A stretch of DNA of 64,000 nucleotides from an uncultured Ruminococcus sp. (lineage in GTDB: Bacteria > Bacillota > Clostridia > Oscillospirales > Ruminococcaceae): positions 1-64,000 of the forward strand of contig CAJTYV010000005.1 of assembly GCA_910584195.1 (NCBI GenBank). Reading direction: 5' to 3'. The notes beneath the pieces were generated by a model, which was given only the letters and a program-made list of their open reading frames with translations, ran no database searches and was not told the DNA's origin. The position numbers were made by a program, and so were the translations under genes. Shown piece by piece: positions 18,486 to 26,113 of the stretch; position 1 is the first letter of the stretch; each line of letters starts with the position of its first letter.

Positions 18486-21440
18486 ATGAAGAAAAGGATA
18501 CGCTCTTTGTTTTCTGCTGCAATTATTGGTTTTTCATATTTGGGCATGTCCAATTTATACATTACCAGCGAGACTAATATTGAAGCACATGCTGTCATAA
18601 GCTACCCGATACAGGAATTTAGGCTTGCGATGGCTGATACAGACAATAATGTTGTTTCAAACGGAACAGCTATCGCTCCGTCTGTTATGACAGGTGAGGA
18701 AAATGAAAAATGGTCTCTTAATTACATTAGCAGCGGAGTTTACGAAATTGTAAACTCGAAAGACGGTAGAATTTTAACGGCTAACGGAGCTGGAGTTACT
18801 CTTGCCGAAGATATTGATTCTGTTGCTCAGCGTTGGCAAATCGAGGGAGTTCAAAATGATTTTGACGGTTACACGCTGTATTATAAAATCACAAGCAGCG
18901 CTGATACTTCAAAGTCTCTTACCTATACTGAGGGAGCAGGTTTCGGACTTTCAAACTACACAGGAGATACATATCAAAAATATAAAATCAATCTTGACGG
19001 TCTTGAAGGTTTTGCTGCAAACGCAATGACAGGCAAGGGCGAAAAAGCCGGAACGATCGGCGGATTACTGGGTGAAGTTGTCTATGTTTCCACAGCGGAC
19101 GAACTTGAAAAACAGCTTAATTCAGTCGGCGCGCAGACTATCGTCATCACTGGTGATATTGATATGCAGAAAAAGGGGAACACTCGCATACGAGACAATA
19201 AAACTATAGTAGGCTGCTATGGTTCTCATACAATTTACGATTCGCAATTCCGTACAAACGATGCATATGGAGACATTAACGACAGCCCGTCCGACAACAT
19301 TATTTTCCGAAACCTGAAAATGGCTGCCAAAAATGTTCCTAACCGAATTCTTATTAACGTATGGTCGTCGCGTCAGATATGGATAGATCATATATATTTT
19401 GAGTCTCAGCTTTCTTATGACAGGACGGGAAATGGTCAGGACGAGGTAGGAAAATTTATCTGGATCAATACTCCGTATGAAAGCTATATGGATGCTAAGG
19501 ATAGACTGCGTTCTCCCGATTATATTACAATTTCATATTGCCGCTTAAAAAATCGTTACTGGACAGTTGCCTATGGCACTCAGAATGATGAGATCACGCG
19601 TGACAGAACTACTCTTCTTTATAACTGGTGGGATAAAAATGTTCGCAGATGTCCTCAAATAGGCAATGGTTCAGCCCATATTTACAACAATTACTATTCT
19701 GCATACGGAACAGGATCAAATGGCTCAGCGACTACGGGAATAATCGGCGGAGACGGCTCCGAGGTGCTTTCTCAGAATAATCGATTTGATGGATATTCTG
19801 CCGTTCAGGCTCTTACAATGGGAACTGATGCAAATAAAAATCCAGCCCGTGATGATAATTCATATATTTCATCTGATGTAAACGGAAATCCTTCCGCAAT
19901 TAATTTCAAATCTAAAAATTCATCTTTATGGCAGCCTCAGCAAAGCAATTACGGATACTCTCTGCTTGAATCATATAATACTAAAAATACTGATACCAAA
20001 GCTTTTTGTACCAAATATTCGGGAGATCAAATTTCGGAATCAAACTTAAAATACATTACCGATATAGAATTTGCTTCATGGATAAAGGATAAGTATGAAT
20101 CGCCTTTTCTAAGGCATGCAGATATTAGCACAGCATCTCCGGCAGTTTTTGATAACGGAGCGACTTACAGACTCAAAAATGTTAATTCAAAGCTGTATAT
20201 GCAGGTTGAAGGCGCAAAGGCTGAAAACGGCGCAAATGTTCAGCAATGGGGTACAGCAGACGGCGTGATACATGATATATGGAAATTTATTGATGCAGGC
20301 GATGGATGTTACTATATCGCTTCGGCTGTCGGAGATGGCGGAACATATATGCTTGACGTTGCTGGAAAGAAAACTGCAAACGGTACAAATGTAGATATAT
20401 ATCAATTTAACGGCGGAGAGAATCAGAAATTTATGATAACTGCAAACGCCGATGGTTCATATAAGCTCCGCACAAAGATTTCAGGCGGAAAGTCGGCTGT
20501 TGAAATTGCTGATGCTTCAGTACAAAGCGGAGCAAACGTTCAGCAATGGGAAATAAACGGAGCAAATTGTCAGGATTGGATTTTCGAAGAAATTTCAAAT
20601 CCCGGCTGCAAAATGAATACAAGCGTTGTATATGAATTTAAAAATGTAAACAGCGGCATGATTATGGATATTGAAGCCGGTAAAATGGAAAACGGCGTAA
20701 ATGTACAACAATGGACCTCAGGTCATTTCAAGAGTCAGCAATGGACTCTTCAAGAATTTGCAGGTGGAGGAAATTATTACTATATTCGTTCCTGTTCAAA
20801 TCCAAATTACGTTCTTAGAGCTGACGGTTCATCAAACGGTGCCAATATCAGCATTTCGGAGTATTCCGGCAAAGACAGTGCAATGCTCTTTAAGTTTTCC
20901 AAGAATCCTGACGGTTTTTATCACATTTACACCAGAGCCTCCAAGGATACGGCTTTGATTGAGATAGCTTCAGCAAGTACGGATAGCGGAGCAAACGTCC
21001 AACAATGGAGTCCAACAAATAATGATTGTCAAAAATGGTCCGCCGAAACAATGACAACTACATCCGTAACAACTCAAGCTCCTGTGCATACCACAACTGT
21101 TCCATCACCCTCAACGGGAGTTTCAACTGATTCTGCCACGGAAACAGTAACCATTACAACGGTTTTAACCTCAATGAATACAACAACTCCAACTGTTTCA
21201 GTTGAACCGATTGATAATATCGTTTATGGTGATGCGAATTGCGACGGAAAAATTACTATTGCTGATTCAACAGCAATACTTCAGCATCTTGGCAACGAGG
21301 ATAAATACGGATTATCGGAACAAGGCAGAAAAAATGCAGATGTTGACGGAACTTCGGGAATAACCACAAATGATGCCATTACTATTCAGATGATTGATGC
21401 TAAATTTATTACTGCTGCCGATCTTCCTTTAAAAAAATAA
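18486..21440 (+). CDS. Secreted PL1 pectate lyase with ricin-type CBMs and dockerin
   Basis: 984 residues. Signal peptide 1-36 (AHA cleavage), a ricin-like segment about 40-175, then the PL1 beta-helix about 190-530 with NIIFRNLKM, WIDHIYF and RCPQIGNGSAHIYNNYY, where the arginine is the presumed catalytic base. Two ricin B-type lectin modules (CBM13) follow at about 555-710 and 710-855, with repeated GANVQQW. A Thr/Ser-rich linker leads to a type I dockerin (about 915-984; GDANCDGKITIADS and a second DVDG loop). It cleaves homogalacturonan by beta-elimination and should be cellulosome-bound. Site GGAGG at 18474-18478. Confidence 0.93.
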   Translation: MKKRIRSLFSAAIIGFSYLGMSNLYITSETNIEAHAVISYPIQEFRLAMADTDNNVVSNGTAIAPSVMTGEENEKWSLNYISSGVYEIVNSKDGRILTANGAGVTLAEDIDSVAQRWQIEGVQNDFDGYTLYYKITSSADTSKSLTYTEGAGFGLSNYTGDTYQKYKINLDGLEGFAANAMTGKGEKAGTIGGLLGEVVYVSTADELEKQLNSVGAQTIVITGDIDMQKKGNTRIRDNKTIVGCYGSHTIYDSQFRTNDAYGDINDSPSDNIIFRNLKMAAKNVPNRILINVWSSRQIWIDHIYFESQLSYDRTGNGQDEVGKFIWINTPYESYMDAKDRLRSPDYITISYCRLKNRYWTVAYGTQNDEITRDRTTLLYNWWDKNVRRCPQIGNGSAHIYNNYYSAYGTGSNGSATTGIIGGDGSEVLSQNNRFDGYSAVQALTMGTDANKNPARDDNSYISSDVNGNPSAINFKSKNSSLWQPQQSNYGYSLLESYNTKNTDTKAFCTKYSGDQISESNLKYITDIEFASWIKDKYESPFLRHADISTASPAVFDNGATYRLKNVNSKLYMQVEGAKAENGANVQQWGTADGVIHDIWKFIDAGDGCYYIASAVGDGGTYMLDVAGKKTANGTNVDIYQFNGGENQKFMITANADGSYKLRTKISGGKSAVEIADASVQSGANVQQWEINGANCQDWIFEEISNPGCKMNTSVVYEFKNVNSGMIMDIEAGKMENGVNVQQWTSGHFKSQQWTLQEFAGGGNYYYIRSCSNPNYVLRADGSSNGANISISEYSGKDSAMLFKFSKNPDGFYHIYTRASKDTALIEIASASTDSGANVQQWSPTNNDCQKWSAETMTTTSVTTQAPVHTTTVPSPSTGVSTDSATETVTITTVLTSMNTTTPTVSVEPIDNIVYGDANCDGKITIADSTAILQHLGNEDKYGLSEQGRKNADVDGTSGITTNDAITIQMIDAKFITAADLPLKK

Positions 21441-21442
21441 AA

Positions 21443-21476
21443 GGTCAGCCGGAGATTTTCTTCGGCTGATTTTTGT
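21443..21476 (+). terminator. Intrinsic terminator of pectate lyase gene
   Basis: Stem GTCAGCCG/CGGCTGAT followed by TTTTTGT, directly after the stop codon. Confidence 0.75.
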
Positions 21477-21521
21477 ATTTAAAAACTTTTGTGAAAGTTT
21501 GAAGAAAATAATAAAATACTA

Positions 21522-21550
21522 TTGCATTTATTCCAAAAAAATGTTATAAT
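21522..21550 (+). promoter_or_regulatory. cobW-type operon promoter
   Basis: TTGCAT, 17 bases, TATAAT, about 50 bases before the first GTPase gene. Confidence 0.7.
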
Positions 21551-21602
21551 AAATCTTGTATACCGTAAAAGCGGTGCTATTAATTTGAAAGAAGTGAATC
21601 AA

Positions 21603-22661
21603 ATGACTAAGATTACGATTTTCTCCGGTTTTCTTGGAGCAGGTAAAACGACACTTATAAAGAAACTTATAAAAGAAGGATACAATGGAGAAAAGCTTGT
21701 TCTTATTGAAAATGAATTCGGACAGATCGGTATTGACGGCGGATTTTTAAAGGATGCAGGGATTGAAATAACCGAAATGAACTCAGGCTGTATTTGCTGC
21801 AGTCTTGTGGGCGATTTTGGCAAAGCTCTCGTTAAGGTTCTTGATGAATACAAACCTGATCGCATTCTTATCGAACCCTCAGGCGTAGGCAAGCTCAGCG
21901 ATGTTATCAACGCAGTTCGCAATATAGATGTTCACGATGTGGAGCTTGACGGCTTTACAACAGTTGTAGATGCAAAAAAATGTAAAATGTATCAGAAGAA
22001 TTTCGGTGAATTTTTTGATAATCAAATTGAATATGCAAGCTGTATCATTCTTAGCCATACATCAGGACTTTCACAGGAGAAAATAAATGAATCAATAGAG
22101 CTGCTCAGAAAATTTAATGCAGACGCTCCTATTGTCACAACTGATTGGGAAGAACTTGACGGTTCTCAGATAATAGATGCCATGACAAGAAAAAATACTC
22201 TTGAAGGCGAACTTAAAAAAATGCTCGAACATGAGCATGAACATCACCATGATGAGCAGTGCTGCTGCCACGGTCATGAGCATCACCACCACGATGACGA
22301 GCACTGCGGCTGTCACGGTCATGAGCATCACCACCATGATGACGAGCATTGCAGCTGTCACGACCATGAGCATCATCATGCAGATGAAGTATTTACAAGC
22401 TGGGGAGCCGAAACTCCCAGACCATATACTTTTGAAGCTATATCGGCAGCGCTTGAAGCTCTTTCTGATGAAGAAAAATTCGGTGTCGTTCTTCGTGCAA
22501 AAGGTATTGTAGCAGGGGAGGACGGCAAATGGATACACTTTGACTACATTCCCGGTACTCCGGATGTTCGTTATGGCAGCGCCGAAACAACAGGCAGACT
22601 TTGCGTTATTGGTTCAAAGCTTAACGAGGAGGCTGTCGCAAAGCTTTTTTGCGTTGAATAG
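21603..22661 (+). CDS. CobW/COG0523 metallochaperone GTPase with His/Cys-rich insert
   Basis: 352 residues from the ATG at 21603. An upstream in-frame ATG at 21522 is inside the promoter, so I reject it. P-loop GFLGAGKTT at 9-17, metal motif CxCC at C63/C65/C66, and a CobW_C domain at the end. Between them lies a metal-binding run with three near-repeats of 15 residues (CHGHEHHHHDDEHC), coded by a 45-base tandem repeat. The family delivers Zn, Co or Ni using GTP. The insert suggests metal storage or transfer. A second, divergent GTPase follows 11 bases later. Confidence 0.92.
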   Translation: MTKITIFSGFLGAGKTTLIKKLIKEGYNGEKLVLIENEFGQIGIDGGFLKDAGIEITEMNSGCICCSLVGDFGKALVKVLDEYKPDRILIEPSGVGKLSDVINAVRNIDVHDVELDGFTTVVDAKKCKMYQKNFGEFFDNQIEYASCIILSHTSGLSQEKINESIELLRKFNADAPIVTTDWEELDGSQIIDAMTRKNTLEGELKKMLEHEHEHHHDEQCCCHGHEHHHHDDEHCGCHGHEHHHHDDEHCSCHDHEHHHADEVFTSWGAETPRPYTFEAISAALEALSDEEKFGVVLRAKGIVAGEDGKWIHFDYIPGTPDVRYGSAETTGRLCVIGSKLNEEAVAKLFCVE

Positions 22662-22672
22662 GAGAAAAAAAT

Positions 22673-23638
22673 ATGCCTAATTTTAATCAAGAGACTATTC
22701 CGGTATTTCTTTTTCTTGGTTTCCTTGAGGCGGGAAAAACTCGTTTCTTGCAGGAAACTCTTGAGGACAGGCGTTTTAACTCGGGTGAAAAAACTTTGAT
22801 ACTTTCATTTGAAGAGGGGATTGAGGAACTTGATTTCACAAGGTTTCCAAATAAAGGAAAAAACCTTACAATGAAAGTAATTGATGACAAATCCGAAATG
22901 AACGTACCTAATCTTGCCCGAATAGCCTATGAATCAAGAGCGGAAAAAATTGTTATTGAATATAATGGAATGTGGCAGATAAGTGAACTTTTTTCAAATA
23001 TGCCAGATAACTGGGGCGTTTATCAGGTTATGTTCTTTGCCGACGCATCTACATTTATGACTTACAATGCAAACATGAGGAGTCTTGTAGTCGATAAACT
23101 GAATATTGCCGAACTGACCGTATTCAATCGGTTTGAAAAAAGTATGGATGTAAAAGAGTTTCACAAAATTGTCAGGGGAGTGAGCCGCAGGAGTGAGATC
23201 TGCTATGAGTATACTGACGGACAAGTTGCCTATGATGACATAGAAGATCCTCTTCCCTTTGATGTCGATTCGGATTATATCGATATACAGGATCGTGATT
23301 TTGCTTTATGGTATCGAGATATTATGGATGAACCGCAAAAATACAATGGTAAAACCATAACGTTTAAGGGTCTTTCTGCAAAAAACAGAAAATTCCCGGA
23401 AAACTCGTTTGCTTTTGGCAGGCATATCATGACCTGTTGCGTTGATGATATTCAATACTGCTGGGCGGTTGCTGTATGGGACAAGGCTGTTGATTTTGAC
23501 CCGAAAAAATGGCAGAAGATAACGGCTGTGATTAAGGTTCAGAAACATAAGGTTTACAAAGGCGAAGGTCCTGTGCTTTACGTGAGATCTCTTGAATCGG
23601 CAGAAGCTCCTGAACAGGAAGTTGCTACATTTTATTAA
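22673..23638 (+). CDS. Divergent CobW-like GTPase fused to a DUF1980/TIGR03943-like domain
   Basis: 321 residues. The N-terminus has a CobW-type P-loop with an altered GFLEAGKT (16-23) and no CxCC motif. The C-terminal part (about 215-305), with YNGKTITFKGLSAK and GRHIMTCCVDDIQYCWAV, resembles the domain of the YcgQ proteins that accompany CobW GTPases and YraQ permeases. Site AGGAG before the ATG. Cotranscribed with the His-rich GTPase, so it probably works in the same metal pathway. The fusion call rests on motif resemblance only. Confidence 0.75.
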   Translation: MPNFNQETIPVFLFLGFLEAGKTRFLQETLEDRRFNSGEKTLILSFEEGIEELDFTRFPNKGKNLTMKVIDDKSEMNVPNLARIAYESRAEKIVIEYNGMWQISELFSNMPDNWGVYQVMFFADASTFMTYNANMRSLVVDKLNIAELTVFNRFEKSMDVKEFHKIVRGVSRRSEICYEYTDGQVAYDDIEDPLPFDVDSDYIDIQDRDFALWYRDIMDEPQKYNGKTITFKGLSAKNRKFPENSFAFGRHIMTCCVDDIQYCWAVAVWDKAVDFDPKKWQKITAVIKVQKHKVYKGEGPVLYVRSLESAEAPEQEVATFY

Positions 23639-23658
23639 GTTAATTAAGGTGATTTTTA

Positions 23659-24465
23659 ATGGATAAAAATAAAATTGGATTTATCGGCGTTGGAAATATG
23701 GGTACTGCTATAATAAAGGGGATTGTTTCGAGCAGTGCCGGAAAAAATATAGAACTTTTCGCCTTTGATCCGGATTCGGACAAAGTTAGAGGACTTGCTG
23801 ATTTAGGTGTGTCTGAATGTAAAAATGAAGCTGAACTTACTGAAAAATGCAGATATATTTTCCTTGCCGTGAAGCCTCAGATTATTGAAAGTGTAATAGA
23901 AGCTGCCGCTCCTGCTGTAACTTCTGAAAAGGTAATAATTTCCATTGCAGCGGGAATTTCCGATGAATTTATTGTTTCAAAGACTATTCCCGAAGCTAAA
24001 GTCATACTTGTTATGCCTAATACACCTTTGCTTCTTGGCGAGGGTGCGTCTGCGCTTTCAAGAAACGACAAGGTAAGCGATGAGGAATTTGAGGTGATCC
24101 TTAACGTTTTTCGTTCCTGTGGAAAAGCTGCTGTTATTCCAAAGAATAAAATGAAGGAAATTATAGCCGTAAATGGCAGCAGTCCTGCGTTTATTTATCT
24201 TTTTGCCAAGAGTTTTATAGATTATGCGGAGTCCGTCGGAATTTCTTCCGAATCTGCCTCAGAACTTTTTAGTCAGAGCCTTATAGGTTCAGCTAAAATG
24301 ATAAGCGATTCAGGATATACAATCGATGAACTGATAAAAATGGTATCTTCTCCCGGCGGAACGACACTTGCCGGTCTTGATAAACTTTATGCCGGAAATC
24401 TTACAGAAACAGTAAGGAACTGCTGTGAAAGCTGCACCAAACGTGCATATGAGCTTTCAAAATAA
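23659..24465 (+). CDS. proC: Pyrroline-5-carboxylate reductase
   Basis: 268 residues. Rossmann start IGFIGVGNMGTAIIKG, VKPQ, VMPNTP, and the dimer-domain signature with GGTTLAGLDKL. It reduces P5C to proline with NAD(P)H. Lies 20 bases after the second CobW gene (site AAGGTG), probably in one transcript with it, though the functions are unrelated. Confidence 0.95.
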   Translation: MDKNKIGFIGVGNMGTAIIKGIVSSSAGKNIELFAFDPDSDKVRGLADLGVSECKNEAELTEKCRYIFLAVKPQIIESVIEAAAPAVTSEKVIISIAAGISDEFIVSKTIPEAKVILVMPNTPLLLGEGASALSRNDKVSDEEFEVILNVFRSCGKAAVIPKNKMKEIIAVNGSSPAFIYLFAKSFIDYAESVGISSESASELFSQSLIGSAKMISDSGYTIDELIKMVSSPGGTTLAGLDKLYAGNLTETVRNCCESCTKRAYELSK

Positions 24466-24527
24466 CTTGTCATAAAACATGTCCCGGCTGCATATCCTTG
24501 AATATGCTTATTGAAAGGATGATGCTG

Positions 24528-25106
24528 TTGAAACGGGCTGTTTATACATCGGACGAGAGTAAAAATTCTCGTTTTCTGATTCTTTGTTTTGTAGAAATTA
24601 TCGGCATTGCTATCGGTTCTTATTTGGCGGTTCATTATGAATCAAATGAATTTCTGCGCAAATATTTTTGTGCTGAACTTTACGGTGGAAAAGCTTTAGA
24701 AATATTTGGTTCATCAGTTTTGATATTGACTATATTCCTTGGTACGGCGTTTTTTTTAGGTTTATTTGCTTTAGGACAGCCCTTGGGTATTGTACTTTTA
24801 ATGTGCATGGGGGGGAAACTTGGATGTTCTATAGCTTTGCTGTATTCCGAAAAAGGGATCAATGCTGTACCTGCTGTGCTTTTGCTTTATTTACCGAGAA
24901 CTGTGGCAGTATCTGTTGTAGCTTTGCTTGCAACAAGGGAAGTTTTTCGAAATTCTTCTTATCTGCTGAGGAGCATGCTTGGTACGGCAGATCCGCCGAA
25001 TCTGAAAAGTTTCTGCATAAGGTTTCTTGTTCTTTTTGCCGCGGCATTGATAATCTCTGCGTTTGAATCTCTGCTGAATTATTTCTTCGGGGGATTTGTA
25101 TTATAA
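24528..25106 (+). CDS. SpoIIM-like integral membrane protein
   Basis: 192 residues from a TTG at 24528, chosen because AAAGG at 24514-24518 is well spaced; ATG codons at 24504-24524 lie too close. About five membrane segments, including FGSSVLILTIFLGTAFFLGLFALGQPLGIVLL, fit the SpoIIM/stage II sporulation M family. In sporulators SpoIIM works with SpoIIP and SpoIID on peptidoglycan; whether this host sporulates is unclear. Followed by a DUF624 gene 21 bases later. Confidence 0.65.
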   Translation: MKRAVYTSDESKNSRFLILCFVEIIGIAIGSYLAVHYESNEFLRKYFCAELYGGKALEIFGSSVLILTIFLGTAFFLGLFALGQPLGIVLLMCMGGKLGCSIALLYSEKGINAVPAVLLLYLPRTVAVSVVALLATREVFRNSSYLLRSMLGTADPPNLKSFCIRFLVLFAAALIISAFESLLNYFFGGFVL

Positions 25107-25127
25107 ATTAATTGGAGGAAGTTAAAA

Positions 25128-26048
25128 TTGGGTTTATTCAGCAGCTATGAAAATTCCGGTCCGGGCATTCCAAAATATGCTCCTAAGAAAAAAGGGATAG
25201 CTCTTTTTTTTGATTTGTTTTTCAGAAAAATATGGAAGATAGCAGGTCTTAATATACTGTTTTTCATTTTTTGTTTGCCTCTTGTAGCAGCTTTGTTTAT
25301 TGTAAGTTTTATGACCAATTATGAACTTATGCTTATATTACTAATAGCTTTGTTTATTATTTTTACGATTAATATAGGTCCCGCTATGGCGGGAATGACA
25401 AAAGTCATCAGATCTTTTCTTATTGAAAAGCATGTTTATATTGTCCGTGATTTTTTCCGTGGATATCGTGAAAATTTTAAAAAAGGCTTAGTTGTGGGAA
25501 TACTTGATGTTGTAGCAGCACTATCGGTATTTTCGGGATATAATCTTTATCCTGACTGGGCAGAATTTTATCAAAACAAACTGTTTTATATACCTTTAGT
25601 AATAACTCTCAGCGTCGGACTTATAGTATTTATGATGAATTATTATATTTTTCTTATGATGGCAGCTACCGATCTTTCTTTGAAAAATCTGATAAAAAAT
25701 TCATTTGCTTTGGCTTTCGTTTCTTTGAAACAGAATGTTATCACAACATTTTTTGTAATAATTTTTGGAATATTGGAGTTTATTTTGTTTGTTTACACAC
25801 CACCTCTTTTCCTTTTGATCCTTCCGGTTTTTCCGGCTGCTTTGGTATGGTTTATTGTATGTTTTAACAGCTATCCTGTAATTCAAAAGTATGTGATCAA
25901 TCCATATTATGAAAGTATAGGCGAAATAAACCCTGAACTTACAGACGGCACAGATGCTATTGAGGAAGAAACTCTTTTTGAGGATATGGGTGGAAAAGAA
26001 AAGCCTATAGAAAAGAGAAAAAGAGGAAAAGGAAAAAGAATTTCATAG
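25128..26048 (+). CDS. DUF624 (YesL-like) membrane protein
   Basis: 306 residues from a TTG start, with GGAGG at 25114-25118 nine bases before it. N-terminal FFDLFFRKIWKIAGLNILFFIFCLPLV is the DUF624 hallmark. About five helices and a lysine/arginine-rich tail (KRKRGKGKR). YesL-type proteins lie near polysaccharide-uptake genes in Firmicutes, and here it is between two dockerin enzyme genes; role unknown. Confidence 0.8.
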   Translation: MGLFSSYENSGPGIPKYAPKKKGIALFFDLFFRKIWKIAGLNILFFIFCLPLVAALFIVSFMTNYELMLILLIALFIIFTINIGPAMAGMTKVIRSFLIEKHVYIVRDFFRGYRENFKKGLVVGILDVVAALSVFSGYNLYPDWAEFYQNKLFYIPLVITLSVGLIVFMMNYYIFLMMAATDLSLKNLIKNSFALAFVSLKQNVITTFFVIIFGILEFILFVYTPPLFLLILPVFPAALVWFIVCFNSYPVIQKYVINPYYESIGEINPELTDGTDAIEEETLFEDMGGKEKPIEKRKRGKGKRIS

Positions 26049-26060
26049 TAATTAATAAAT

Positions 26061-26098
26061 AAACACTCGGTCGAATTTACATTCGATCAAGTGTTTTA
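26061..26098. terminator. Bidirectional terminator
   Basis: Imperfect long stem (AACACT...GGTCGAA with TTCGATC...AGTGTT) with T-runs on both sides, between the convergent DUF624 and DUF4874 genes. Confidence 0.7.
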
Positions 26099-26113
26099 TT
26101 GTAATTAAGACAA

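Noticed and set aside
22220-22385. Tandem 45-base repeat, considered as a CRISPR or minisatellite
   Set aside because: It is in frame and codes the His/Cys-rich metal-binding insert of the CobW GTPase; there are no spacers.
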